Shown: positions 1 through 9,238 of the stretch, in pieces
How the letters are laid out: each line of letters begins with the position of its first letter
Position numbering within the stretch: position 1 is the first letter of the stretch
NCBI RefSeq assembly: GCF_000315625.1
Contig: NW_005434443.1
Location: forward strand, 1 to 57,561
Length of the DNA: 57,561 nucleotides
Source: Guillardia theta CCMP2712
Taxonomy: Eukaryota > Cryptophyceae > Pyrenomonadales > Geminigeraceae
Direction: 5' to 3'
Notes under the pieces: model-generated
Told to the model about the DNA's origin: nothing
Database searches by the model: none
The model's input: only the letters and a program-made list of their open reading frames with translations
Made by a program: the position numbers and the translations under genes

Positions 1-1031
1 TCGCTGAACAGAGTCAGGTGTACTCCCTCCATCGCTTCGCTCTCTCGGAAAGCTCGAAATGCTGTATCATTCGCCTCTGGGCAGCTCGAGGAGACGATGC
101 ACTCCACCTCCCTCTGTCTCCAGATGACGTTGGCCCCTACAGCGATGAAGCCTTTCTGACCTAAGCCTTTGTGGACTTGCTGTCCTGGCGCCCCAGCGAC
201 CAGCATGCCTGCCAGCGGCTGGAGTTGGACCGCTGCAAGGGACTGGCGCAGCAGCTGATAGCGATAGACGGCAGCTATCTCAGCCGTTGTCATGCCGCCC
301 AAGGTTAGCAGGTGAGTCAGCTCTGCCAAGCTGCCCCCTTTGCCCCAGGGTCCTCTCTTGGCTCGAATCTTGAAAGATCGATCGTGCACGATGCTCACAT
401 GTACAGCTGTGAACTTGCGACCATCGATCGCGAAGTCCTCTCTTCCCTGCCAGAGCTTCTCCGCTTGTGCATTGCGGAGGAAGGAAACAGTCACCGGGAT
501 CTCCTCAGCACTCGCTATCTCGGGTCTATACGGAGCCTTCCACATGATTGCTTTACTCTCTTGCACTGAGTCTACGATCAGTCCGATCTCTTCAAATTTC
601 TTCTTCAGCTTTTCTTCATGGTTGACATACACCGAGGAGATGCCCAGGAGAGTCATGGAGATGAAGGAAGTCACCTCGTTGCCTGCTGAGGCGGTGTATG
701 TCTCGACCTTCTCCTTCTTGGCTTCTTCAATCTGCTGCATAAACCACTCTCTGGATGCGTCACTCCATCCAGTCATCGCTTCTTGCAGAAACTCACGTCG
801 TGCCTGCTGACATGTCGAGCGGATGGCTTCTGCGATAGCGTCGGGGGTGCATCCCTCCACAGCCTTGCAAGCCTGGGCTGTCCTGCTGTTCGGATAACGC
901 TTCGCGAAGCTCTTCACCCTCTCGACGAGATCAGCTTCGAGGACAGAGGCATCCACAAGTCCGCTCTGCGTGTATTGGCATGATCTCCGATACAGCAGGT
1001 TGCGAACATTTTCATCATACTGAAGAACCAT
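1..1031 (-). CDS. ORF1 of telomeric retroelement, fragment 1 (open at window edge)
   Basis: The frame is open from an ATG at 1031 to the left edge. I chose this ATG because the complete ORF1 starts at the equivalent place (MIMWYLS there, MVLQYDEN here). The frame retains the stretch around 721-781 that is deleted in fragment 2, so it shows the intact reading between the N-terminal segment and the part beginning VTSFISMTLLG. It shares with the 703-residue ORF1 a conserved middle region of about 150 residues (W-AP, IP-V, LW-G, F-IDG, SFKIR, G-LAE--HLL). I recognise no named domain. By position it is expected to be the RNA-binding or coat partner of the retrotransposition complex (inference). 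Confidence 0.75.
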   Translation of the reverse strand, partial: MVLQYDENVRNLLYRRSCQYTQSGLVDASVLEADLVERVKSFAKRYPNSRTAQACKAVEGCTPDAIAEAIRSTCQQARREFLQEAMTGWSDASREWFMQQIEEAKKEKVETYTASAGNEVTSFISMTLLGISSVYVNHEEKLKKKFEEIGLIVDSVQESKAIMWKAPYRPEIASAEEIPVTVSFLRNAQAEKLWQGREDFAIDGRKFTAVHVSIVHDRSFKIRAKRGPWGKGGSLAELTHLLTLGGMTTAEIAAVYRYQLLRQSLAAVQLQPLAGMLVAGAPGQQVHKGLGQKGFIAVGANVIWRQREVECIVSSSCPEANDTAFRAFRESEAMEGVHLTLFS

Positions 1032-1123
1032 ACTTAGAAAGCTATTTGAAGTATACAAACCTCTTGCTTGCAGCTTCCTTGGCGCCCTGGCGGCTTCCCC
1101 TACACCTGACGAGGAGCCATGCT

Positions 1124-1184
1124 GCCGAAAATAACGGCGCCTCTGCCGAAAATAACGGCGCCTCTGCCGAAAATAACGGCGCCT
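1124..1184 (-). repeat. 5'-end unit array, 21 bp x 3, fragment 1
   Basis: Three copies of a 21-bp unit (GCCGAAAATAACGGCGCCTC plus T on the + strand) lie between the ORF1 leader and the telomere tract; the last copy is clipped by 2 bp at the CCTAAA junction. The same place holds 41 perfect 20-bp units plus one variant in the complete element, two 22-bp units in fragment 2 and a single unit in fragment 3. Confidence 0.9.
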
Positions 1185-1209
1185 CCTAAACCCTAAACCC
1201 TAAACCCTA
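1185..1209 (+). repeat. Interstitial telomere tract (CCCTAAA)n
   Basis: About 3.5 copies of CCCTAAA lie between the 5' end of fragment 1 and the (CTA)n 3' tail of the complete element. The C-rich strand on + means the chromosome end lies to the left. Confidence 0.95.
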
Positions 1210-1225
1210 GTAGTAGTAGTCGATT

Positions 1226-1231
1226 TTTATT
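1226..1231 (-). promoter_or_regulatory. Putative polyadenylation signal AATAAA of the element
   Basis: AATAAA on the minus strand lies about 16 nt before the last base of the element. It is followed by AATCGA and the (CTA)4 tail instead of poly(A). Whether it is used is unknown; the position is unusually close to the end. Confidence 0.45.
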
Positions 1232-1502
1232 AGAATGCTAGAATAGTCGCATCGGGTACCTTCCCGGTCTAGTCTAGTCTAAATGGGTTCTCACGCTTGG
1301 CAGAGCGGCCCTTCTTGGATGGCCCGTTGTGGCATCCAGGGTTCTATCGCTGTTCCGCTTTTTCTGTTGTTTCCATAGTCCTCCGTTCCGAGCCGCCGGT
1401 GCCGTATCTCCTCCGGGCCCGGGTTGACGGTTTCAGTGTAACCGTCCACCTTTCTATTTTTTGCGCTAAGTCCATGTCCCTTCCCTGCCTGCCGCTTGTG
1501 AA

Positions 1503-1780
1503 GCTTCCCCATCGGTCTGTCCTCGTTGCCCTTTCCCCTGCCGTCATCCATCTGTCTCCTGTGTCCTTGCCCCTTCCTTGCCATGTTGGTTGTTTTTCGC
1601 CTGTGAGGCTTCCCCTTCGGTCTGTCCGTTGACCGTTGCCCTTTCGTCTCCCATCTGTCTTCTGTGTCCTTGCCCCTTCCCTGCCATGCTGATCCTGGTT
1701 GCTTGCTTTTGAGGCTTCCCTTGTGATCTGTCCTCGTTGATCTTTACCCAGTCATCTTCCAACCATCTTATATCCTTCAT
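1503..1780 (-). repeat. About 105-bp imperfect tandem repeats in element 3' UTR
   Basis: Two and a half to three imperfect copies are recognisable from recurring blocks on the + strand such as CTTCCCC-TCGGTCTGTCC, CATCTGTCTYCTGTGTCC and TTGCCCCTTCC-TGCCATG. The most ORF-proximal copy is the most diverged. Repeats in the 3' UTR could form the structure recognised by the reverse transcriptase; that role is inference. Confidence 0.7.
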
Positions 1781-4545
1781 GCTTGTTCTCTGTTAGTCGT
1801 GTCTCCTCGTCTCCTTGAGGTCCACAGCATGTGTTGCACTTCGAGCAGCTGGATGACTATCTTGGTCATGGCTCTGTCAATCATATCCTCGTCCATGAGC
1901 AAGTTCCGGAAATTTGTGGTCCATTCCCGCTCCATAATACTGCCTCTCACTCCTGCAATGAACGTGGCTTGTAAGACCTCTGTGTTGTCGCTCCTGCTTG
2001 TCATCTCTGCCCGCAGTGCTGCATATTTCTGTTCTTTCTCCTGAAACTTTGCTTTCAGGTTTGCCAGACTGCTTCCCTCGCCCGTGAACTCTGAAGTTCT
2101 CGCTATCTCCACCAGCACAATGCGATTGCTCCCTCTGAAGTAGCAGAGCCCATCTGGTATGAGATTGCCGTGCTCTGGTGCAGTCAGTCCTAGCCCTGTC
2201 ATAGAGTTGATTGGCGTTTGCCACCAACTCTCCTGTTCAACACTTTTCTTCTTCCAGCTTTCTGTCAGGCATCCCTTGATTGTCTCCATTACTCTGTTGT
2301 GTGCCAACGCGATCATGAGCTCAAATTCTTTGCAGGCTAGCTGAACATGCACCCAGCTTTCTTCCCTGCCTTCGCACCATGGGCAACAGGGGGATGTCGT
2401 CTTCTTCCACTGGAACAGCTTTTTCCTCGTTGGTGCTGACCAGGTAATAGCTTGGATAGCTGTCCGAAGTACTGATCCGCGACACCTCTGTAAGGCTCGA
2501 CCTAGGATCCTTCTGCCCACTTGTGGTTCCAGGAGAAAGGTTTCCGTCAAGGTGAGGGGGGCTTCTTTCCTCCTCAGTTCCAGTTGTTCTTCTCTGATTA
2601 TCTTATCCCATATTTTCAATCGATCCATCCCCGGCTTGAAGTTCTCTTCGTCTGCAATGCAGAATCCCAAGTCGCTGTCGATGAGGGCCCGTTCCCACGT
2701 GGAGGAGAAGGAGGATTTTCCCTTGCGGGCTTCTTCTGCAGCTTCTTGCACTACGGTGTGGTCTGCGATCATAGAGAGGTTGATCTCAATGCCCTCCCGC
2801 TGAAATTTGCTCAGGCATTCCTGCAGTCTTCCTGCCAAGTCGTATACGAGCTCGTCTTCATACTGCATGGTAGACCATCTGAGGGTGTCCGTAAGAAAGC
2901 GATGCATTCGGGTTGATTTAAAGAGGACGAAGATTTTCCTGATTGTTTTCTGTTTGCCTCTTTGTTCCCAAATCGCTTGTAGGAGTATGCAGAGTGCGAT
3001 GGTATGTGCTCTGATGACGCTGCATTTTCCGTGTATCTTGATCGCTCCGCGTTCCTGCTCTCCTTCCTTGTCTTGCGTGCTGTATCCTATCGACATTGAT
3101 CGACCCTTCCTGTTTCGTGATATGTCGCCGTGGATTGCGGACCACACTTGGTTCCTGTTCTTCTCCTGTTTGGCCGAGGCTTGATAGTTTTCGTTTTGCT
3201 TCCTTCGGTATTCTTGTAGCTCCTCCTGTTCAGGGATCAGGTGTACTGTGAGTTGGACAATTATTCTCTCTTGTTCCGACTCCTTGCAGTAGACAATCAG
3301 GTCGTCTTGTGACTTCCTGAGGCTCCGATCGCCCGTCCTCCAGAAATTTGCAGCGTAGCATATTTCTGATCCTTTAGGTACCTTACCGACTAGCATGAAG
3401 CCGTCAGGGATTTCTTTCCTGAAGCAAGTTTGGTTCCATCCGATCAAGATTGTTCCAGACTCGCATGCGGCGTAGCTGAGGTATTGTTCCTGTTGGTCGA
3501 TCCATATTATTTCACGTCGAACCTCGTCTTCCTGCAAGCTATCGGTTGCGGCCTGGATTGTCGGGTGATAGAGGGTGGGCCAGTTGCTGAACTGTTTTGT
3601 TTCAGCGAGCATCCCCAAGTGTTCTAGAAATTCGTACGACAGCGGAAGGCCTTGTTGTCTATCTCGAATTTCAGCCATGGCGGTGGTTAGATGTTCCCAC
3701 CAAGCTTGCGAGTTGAGTGAGCTGTTATGTGTTTTGCTGATATACTTAGCAATTTGCAGTAGGATCTCTGTCTTCTCTGGGTTCTTGGCTCCATCGTCAT
3801 CTTCTTTCCTCGCAAATGGCGCCGAGCGAAGGGAAGGTTCAGCTTCTTTGATGTCTTGTTCTTGGCCCGTGTGACTTCTGGGCCGGTCCATGATTGCTAT
3901 GTCGCCCTTGATTTTGAAACTTTCCTTACCTTTTAGGATTAGGTGTTCCTGTTGATCCAGATTGCCTAGTAGTTTAGCCATGAGGGATCTTGTGTTTGCA
4001 TGAGCTGGGTGTGGCCTTCTCTCTTCTGCTGCTTCCCGATGCTTTTTGGATGTCTCCTCCCGGTCCTCCTCTGATTGCGGGTGTGACTTTCGTTTTCGGG
4101 TTGTAGCACTATCCTGCGAGGCAACCTCTCGTCTTTTCCTCTTTGTTCCTGATGCTCTGTTGACGCTGCTTACCCAGATGACATTTTCTTGTAGCAGTTG
4201 CATTACGATCCCCTCCGCCTCCTCGCGTTGCCTTGGGAAAGGCCAGAGCTTCCTTGGCAAATGCAGTTCTTCGTCAGCGATAGGTCGTATATTTCGTAGC
4301 AAGGAGAATTGGAGTTTCGGGAGTTGCCTCCATAAGGCTTGGAAGGTCGTCCAGCCTTGTGGTCTGTCGCTGTCGTTCAAGTTTGCCACCATATCCTCCA
4401 TCCTATGAAGGAGGGAGATGCTTCCAGGTAGGTGACCTGCTTCTATGTGGGCCCAGCTGATCCTCGTGTTTAGTTTTTCCGCCAGCCAGACTGCTAAAGC
4501 TTCGGGTCCCCGCACCACATCACGCTCCATAGTTCGAAAATTCAT
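1777..4545 (-). CDS. ORF3: C-terminal retroelement protein, degenerate RNase H-like and CCHC motif
   Basis: The protein has 922 residues. A Lys/Arg-rich stretch near 134-153 resembles a nuclear localisation signal. Residues about 470-600 follow the order of an RNase H fold as seen in APE-type non-LTR elements (strand with GYST, helix with ALCILLQAI, strand with KIFVLFKST, then a segment like the usual WxPGH block, here SMIADHT). The acidic residues expected at the catalytic positions are not conserved, for example K where the TDS motif normally has D. Residues 720-738 (CCPWC, then H733 and C738) match the C-x2-C-xn-H-x4-C motif common at the C-terminus of non-LTR polyproteins. It overlaps ORF2 by 26 nt in another frame, so it is probably translated by reinitiation or frameshift. 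ORF3 is in effect a detached C-terminal half of the usual ORF2 (inference). Confidence 0.8.
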   Translation of the reverse strand: MNFRTMERDVVRGPEALAVWLAEKLNTRISWAHIEAGHLPGSISLLHRMEDMVANLNDSDRPQGWTTFQALWRQLPKLQFSLLRNIRPIADEELHLPRKLWPFPRQREEAEGIVMQLLQENVIWVSSVNRASGTKRKRREVASQDSATTRKRKSHPQSEEDREETSKKHREAAEERRPHPAHANTRSLMAKLLGNLDQQEHLILKGKESFKIKGDIAIMDRPRSHTGQEQDIKEAEPSLRSAPFARKEDDDGAKNPEKTEILLQIAKYISKTHNSSLNSQAWWEHLTTAMAEIRDRQQGLPLSYEFLEHLGMLAETKQFSNWPTLYHPTIQAATDSLQEDEVRREIIWIDQQEQYLSYAACESGTILIGWNQTCFRKEIPDGFMLVGKVPKGSEICYAANFWRTGDRSLRKSQDDLIVYCKESEQERIIVQLTVHLIPEQEELQEYRRKQNENYQASAKQEKNRNQVWSAIHGDISRNRKGRSMSIGYSTQDKEGEQERGAIKIHGKCSVIRAHTIALCILLQAIWEQRGKQKTIRKIFVLFKSTRMHRFLTDTLRWSTMQYEDELVYDLAGRLQECLSKFQREGIEINLSMIADHTVVQEAAEEARKGKSSFSSTWERALIDSDLGFCIADEENFKPGMDRLKIWDKIIREEQLELRRKEAPLTLTETFLLEPQVGRRILGRALQRCRGSVLRTAIQAITWSAPTRKKLFQWKKTTSPCCPWCEGREESWVHVQLACKEFELMIALAHNRVMETIKGCLTESWKKKSVEQESWWQTPINSMTGLGLTAPEHGNLIPDGLCYFRGSNRIVLVEIARTSEFTGEGSSLANLKAKFQEKEQKYAALRAEMTSRSDNTEVLQATFIAGVRGSIMEREWTTNFRNLLMDEDMIDRAMTKIVIQLLEVQHMLWTSRRRGDTTNREQA

Positions 4546-7500
4546 TTCTCTTTGGAGCTCGAGGATTGTTTGGCATCCCCATTCCGCAAACCAGTTTTTC
4601 TCGTTCGATGTATCGTAGCGCTGCTCGCCCTAGGATTGGGGCAGGATGAGGGACCTGCAGCCCTCCATTCTCTGTTGGCAGGTAGAATATACCATTCCCT
4701 GTACTTTTGCTCAGTCCTAACGCTTGTTTAAAAGCTCTGATCCACAGTTGATCTAATTCTTGTAGATCTCGCCAAGTCCATCCAGTCATGACTGCGGAGT
4801 AGCGAAAGACGTTGAGAATTCCAACTTTCACCAGGTAGAATTTTTGCGCAGGAGTATAACTCGACGAGCTGATGTTTTTGATCAGTTCTTTGGTTTTTTC
4901 AAAGACGTATGCTCGTTCTCCCCAAGTGAAAGGGCAGCCCTTTATTCTTCGTCTTTCTTCCTTCCACAGAGAGATGCGATAGCCGAGATATTTGAACGGT
5001 TTAGTAGCCGGTAGGGCTTCGACAGGTTCCCCCATGACCGTTATTTTGTTCGCACCAGGAACCTCTCCCTTGCGAGCATAGTCGAAGCTGGTTATCTCTG
5101 ATTTCTTATTGTTGATTTGCAGTCCTGACCATTTGCAGAAGGAATCCACCACTGCTACCAATTCTCGCATTTCTTTCATCGTGTGTGCGATGAGTACCAT
5201 GTCATCGGCGAAGGACAGGTTGTTTGTTGTTCCTGTGCTGCACTTGTCCAATTGCCTAGAGAGGATGCATAGCACCAAGTTGGCCAGTTGTGGGCTACTT
5301 GCTCCACCTTGTGGCAGCCCGATTATTAGAGGTATTTTCCCTGTGTTGAACTCGTTTGTTTGTATTTGCAGTTCGACTCCACTGTTGCAGGCTATCACAG
5401 TTCTAATGTCCTCAGGATGGAAGCCTAGGCTGTTCATTGCCTGCTCGACCACCTCGATTGCCACATTGTTAAAGAAGTTCGCAAAGTCCAGGTACAAGAG
5501 AATGAGGGACGTTTTGGCCTCTTCTGCTTCTTCTACGATCGAGATCAGTCGATGAGCCTGCCGACTTGTGCTTCTGCCTGGACGGAACCCCTCCTGGAAG
5601 TTTGTGAGGACGTTGTTTGCTTCTACTGTCTTACTCAGACGATGCGCCAGGATTGCCTGAACCAGCCGAGTAAGCGTTGACATGACGCATATAGGCCGCA
5701 TGTTTTCGAGAATGTGACAGAATTGATTTTTTGGCAGGAGGCGTACTCTCGCTGTCTTGTTGAGAACCTCAGCTTTGCCTTCTAGGGCTGCATTGACTAA
5801 CTTGCCAACTTCCTCTCGGCATGCTGGTGGCAGCGCCCGCAGCACTTCGTTCGAAATGAGGTCAAGTCCTGCAGCCTTTCGTCTCGGCGCCGAGGCGAGC
5901 CAGACATCAATCTCTCCCGGTGCCAGGGGTCTGGTGATTTCCTGTTGTTGTCTCCTTGAAAGCTGCACCCCCTCAGGCGGTGTGATCCGTCTTGGGGCCA
6001 CGGTTGTGAACGACTTACATTTTGTGCAGTACGGGGTCATCCCTCCCCCTCCGATGGTCTCGTCGCTTGAGTCAGCCAAGGGGAGCATACATCCGATGTT
6101 TGAGCATTTTGAGCAGGTCCCTTGTTTCGTGCATGCGTTGACGCTGAAGAAGAATCGTGTATGGTCCGCGTCCTCAAGCTCTCTAACCTTCTGCATTGGG
6201 AGATGATCCGTGAGATCACGGTATCCTGCTATCTCCCATGTTGTTTTATCCGATTCTTCTAGTGCTACAATTGCTTTCGTGATTGTGTTTGCAGGTAGCA
6301 GTGATAGAAAGAGCCAGTCATCTGTCCCCTCTCGCTCGATCCCAATCATCAGTTGCTGGTTTGCACTCCAAAATGCTCTAACACCCCTCGTGTCTTCGCT
6401 AGATAAGGTTGCTTCGATTTGGTTGATGAGCTCGTCGGCATTGTCGACTATCTTGCCGAGCAGTCGAAGAGCCAAGCCTTTGTGGCAACGAAGGGAGTTA
6501 GGGTGTTTTTTCTTGATGTCTTGACTTATCATCGGTTCTTTGGGAGTGAAATCATTCTTGCGTCCCATTGCATTCTGGGATTCACGGCTGCCTACCGTGC
6601 CAAGCCGTGTTTGCTGTTGTTGGCAGATCTCTTGGAAAACTTCGTTGTTTTGTTCTTCACATATCGTTCTGAACCTCTCGATCTTAGTTCGCAATTCTCG
6701 TTGTAATGTAGCTTCCGTAGGTACTCCAGTCGCTGGTCTTTGCTGTGATGCTTCCCTAAGTTTAGTCCGCAAGTTGCGGATCGATCTCTTCAAATCCATT
6801 TGTTCTTTGTTCGCGTGTCGCCTCCCTCCCTTTCTGATTTTTACCTCCTTTAGTGGTAGAGAGTTGGCGAGCATCTCACAAATGTTACATTCTTGCGCCT
6901 TAGCTCGCATGTCTCGTATGTTTGCATCTAGTTGTTGCGCCCATTCGATCTTCTTCTCCTCCCACGTATCGCGATCCAGCACCCATCTGCTTTTAGGGGT
7001 TTCCCCCCTCTTCTGTCGTGTATTCATCTGATGCACTTCCACTCGTGGGATTAGCTGCGTCTCCTCGGATGTGAACTTGGTGTGCACTTGCACCACCAGG
7101 GCTCTGTGATCAACTGCTCCCCCTATCACACAGCCGTCGACCGTCCACGATTGAAGGGAGATGTTGGGGAAGTTGTCCTCATTAGTTGGGGGGTGGATAG
7201 CGAGGACTGCGTCGAGTTTGGCTTCTATCAATTCTTGTTTGTACCATGTTGAGAAGGTAAATGTTGTCCCAGTCTCGCTGATCTGTTCATATGAGAGTGT
7301 ACGGTGTGCGGAAAGGTCTGCCAGGAATTTCTCGAATCTCTCATCTGCTTTTGCGGTGATAGATGAGGGGGAATATCCTCTCCGCATTGGTGTTGTTGTG
7401 TTGGTTCTTGCTGCATTAAAGTCTCCGGCTATGATGTGTGTCTCTCTCGTTCCCAGAGCGAGGTGTAGCAGCTCTGCCCACAGTTCCCCTTGCTCTCGAA

Positions 7501-9229
7501 TCGCATTTTCCGCCGGTACCTGATGGAGGTTCGTGACTACGAAAGAATTTTTCCCTGTTCCGACTTTGATCGAAAACACTCGGTTTCGATATTTCTTTTC
7601 TTTGTTGCACGCCTGAGCGGCATGGGAAGGGGAAGGCGAGAGGGAAGCGTGGACCAGCGTTACCAACCTCAGGTCTCCTTTCCCCTTCTTGGCATTGATC
7701 TTCGCAGGCCCCAGGAAGATTCTGTAGCAGGCCCAGTTCTCCTTGATCATCTTCCTTAATTTGTTCTCGTCGCGGGCCGAGACCCTTACCTCTTGTAGTA
7801 GCACAACCCCAGGTTGGAAGGACTGGATTAAGTATGCGAGGATGTGCTTGAGAACAAAGTGATTGCAACCATTCACATTTTGTGAGATGAGGAAACCTGG
7901 GTCTGAGCTTTTTCGATGCATCTGCGCCCAATCATTGCCCCTTTGCTCCTCCTGCCTTTTCCCCCTCCGCTCCTTCCCTCTCTGGGAGGTTTTCTCTCCT
8001 GAGTGTGCATTCTCCTCCATTTCCTCACCAAAAAGTCTTGGTTGGGGCTTCGTGGTGGTCGCCTGCCGCTGGATTGCGATCGGCTGTACCTTCTCCTCAG
8101 GCTTTGCCGTCGAGGTCATCGGCCGCTGGATTGCGTTTGGCTGTACCTCCTCCTCAAGCTTTGTCGTCGAGGTCATCAGCCGCTGGATTGCGTTTGGCTG
8201 TACCTCCTCCTCAAGCTTTGTCGTCGAGGTCATCAGCCGCTGGATTGCGTTCGGCTGTACCTCCTCCTCCGGCTTTGTCGTCGATTTCAAGCTCTCTTGC
8301 ACCCTCGCCTCCTTCGGCAGAGATCGCAGAATTACCTGGGCCGTTTCCTCCATCTTCTCCAGATGGGTGAGAGCTGCAATCAGTTGTGTTCTGGTTTGCA
8401 TCAGCCATTCTTGCGGAAGTCTTAGTCTTGTCCTCGTTTCCATCGTTGCTAGCCAGTCTTGATTTGTCTCGCAGAGCAGTAGGGTGTGAAGGATAGCAAA
8501 CACTCCGCAGTTGAAGTTATCTTCCTGTTGGAAGGCTGAGCACCACTGTATCTGCCATGGGGCATTGGTCTGATCGTCAAAGATGTGTTCGATCACTCCG
8601 ATTGTCAGCTCAGCCATTTCTCTTGCTCCTTTTGCGTGCTCCCCCGTTGTTACAAGATTCCTCGCTCCCTCGATCCCTCGTGGGTCCCTCGTTGTGCTCG
8701 TTCTGTCCTCGCAGAGGGGGTCCAAGATGTACGCGCATCGCCGATCATATCTTAATGCAATTAGAATCCAGTGGTTGCTGTGGATGATAGTTGGGAACAG
8801 GAAGGTGTGTTGCTCATCTCTCAAGCTGCTGAGGTGAAATCTGTTCCCGACTCTCAAGCGGGACGCCTCGTCTCGCAGACTGGATATTACCCTTGGCAAG
8901 AAGATGATGTTCCGCGTTTGCTGGTCCTCACGAGCTCTCCCTTTGCGTACCATATGTATTGCTCTTCCTCCTTGAAGAGCCTTGCTCATCTCATTGAGAG
9001 TAACTTCGATCATGTTCTCGCATAAAAATCCGCTTACTCCTCGATTGTTCAGGGCAGTGATGCCAAATTCCTTGTCGCCTCGTTTGTCTGACCATGGGAT
9101 CTCCTCGATCCAATCAAAAAAATACAATGTTCTATCTACATGTTGCGTTTCCTTTGAAACCGTTTCCCTCTCCCCCCCTTGCCTACTCCCGGCACTCCCC
9201 CCTTCCTCCTCCCTTCCTCCTCCTGTCAT
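4520..9229 (-). CDS. ORF2: Ulp1-like protease + APE endonuclease + reverse transcriptase
   Basis: The protein has 1569 residues. (1) Residues about 100-270 resemble Ulp1/SENP cysteine proteases of family C48: H153 in SNHWILIAL, D170 in YILDPL, Q235 and C241 in QQEDNFNCGVF, the expected H-D-Q-C order and spacing. (2) Residues about 318-395 are four 19-residue repeats. (3) Residues about 445-720 are an exonuclease-endonuclease-phosphatase domain with E480 (LLQEVR), N567/H569 (TNLH), D603/N605 (AGDFNA), D673 and D707-H708 (VDHRALV). (4) A Cys cluster lies at 1033-1071 (C1033, C1039, C1042, C1047, then C1068-x2-C1071). (5) A reverse transcriptase from about 1100 has D1248 (LYLDFA), GLPQGGASSP at 1304 and FADD at 1340-1343. 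The start lies 9 nt after the ORF1 stop. A C48 protease joined to an APE-type LINE protein is unusual to my knowledge. It could mature the polyprotein or act on SUMO-like conjugates (inference). Confidence 0.93.
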   Translation of the reverse strand: MTGGGREEEGGSAGSRQGGERETVSKETQHVDRTLYFFDWIEEIPWSDKRGDKEFGITALNNRGVSGFLCENMIEVTLNEMSKALQGGRAIHMVRKGRAREDQQTRNIIFLPRVISSLRDEASRLRVGNRFHLSSLRDEQHTFLFPTIIHSNHWILIALRYDRRCAYILDPLCEDRTSTTRDPRGIEGARNLVTTGEHAKGAREMAELTIGVIEHIFDDQTNAPWQIQWCSAFQQEDNFNCGVFAILHTLLLCETNQDWLATMETRTRLRLPQEWLMQTRTQLIAALTHLEKMEETAQVILRSLPKEARVQESLKSTTKPEEEVQPNAIQRLMTSTTKLEEEVQPNAIQRLMTSTTKLEEEVQPNAIQRPMTSTAKPEEKVQPIAIQRQATTTKPQPRLFGEEMEENAHSGEKTSQRGKERRGKRQEEQRGNDWAQMHRKSSDPGFLISQNVNGCNHFVLKHILAYLIQSFQPGVVLLQEVRVSARDENKLRKMIKENWACYRIFLGPAKINAKKGKGDLRLVTLVHASLSPSPSHAAQACNKEKKYRNRVFSIKVGTGKNSFVVTNLHQVPAENAIREQGELWAELLHLALGTRETHIIAGDFNAARTNTTTPMRRGYSPSSITAKADERFEKFLADLSAHRTLSYEQISETGTTFTFSTWYKQELIEAKLDAVLAIHPPTNEDNFPNISLQSWTVDGCVIGGAVDHRALVVQVHTKFTSEETQLIPRVEVHQMNTRQKRGETPKSRWVLDRDTWEEKKIEWAQQLDANIRDMRAKAQECNICEMLANSLPLKEVKIRKGGRRHANKEQMDLKRSIRNLRTKLREASQQRPATGVPTEATLQRELRTKIERFRTICEEQNNEVFQEICQQQQTRLGTVGSRESQNAMGRKNDFTPKEPMISQDIKKKHPNSLRCHKGLALRLLGKIVDNADELINQIEATLSSEDTRGVRAFWSANQQLMIGIEREGTDDWLFLSLLPANTITKAIVALEESDKTTWEIAGYRDLTDHLPMQKVRELEDADHTRFFFSVNACTKQGTCSKCSNIGCMLPLADSSDETIGGGGMTPYCTKCKSFTTVAPRRITPPEGVQLSRRQQQEITRPLAPGEIDVWLASAPRRKAAGLDLISNEVLRALPPACREEVGKLVNAALEGKAEVLNKTARVRLLPKNQFCHILENMRPICVMSTLTRLVQAILAHRLSKTVEANNVLTNFQEGFRPGRSTSRQAHRLISIVEEAEEAKTSLILLYLDFANFFNNVAIEVVEQAMNSLGFHPEDIRTVIACNSGVELQIQTNEFNTGKIPLIIGLPQGGASSPQLANLVLCILSRQLDKCSTGTTNNLSFADDMVLIAHTMKEMRELVAVVDSFCKWSGLQINNKKSEITSFDYARKGEVPGANKITVMGEPVEALPATKPFKYLGYRISLWKEERRRIKGCPFTWGERAYVFEKTKELIKNISSSSYTPAQKFYLVKVGILNVFRYSAVMTGWTWRDLQELDQLWIRAFKQALGLSKSTGNGIFYLPTENGGLQVPHPAPILGRAALRYIEREKLVCGMGMPNNPRAPKRNEFSNYGA
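8046..8288 (-). repeat. 57-bp coding repeat in ORF2 linker (about 4 copies)
   Basis: Four in-frame copies of a 57-bp unit encode 19-residue repeats containing EEEVQPNAIQR between the protease and endonuclease domains. The middle two are nearly identical at the nucleotide level and the outer two are diverged, as expected for unequal exchange or slippage. The unit is a multiple of three, so the frame is kept. Confidence 0.85.
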
Positions 9230-9238
9230 GATTCGGTT

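Larger units (their letters stand above)
1..1184 (-). mobile_element. Truncated telomeric non-LTR element, fragment 1 (5' part)
   Basis: This block carries the 5' end of an element related to the complete copy at 1210-12273: short unit repeats, an untranslated leader and the first 343 codons of ORF1. It matches 13020-14122 almost base for base over its first 720 bases, so it belongs to the same subfamily as fragment 2. Its 5' end abuts a telomere tract at 1185. The distal end lies beyond the left edge of the window, so it is unknown whether this copy is complete. Confidence 0.85.

Noticed and set aside
312-1189. Open frames on the + strand of the ORF1 fragments (also 13331-13941)
   Set aside because: They are antisense shadows of ORF1, whose minus-strand frame is conserved between subfamilies.
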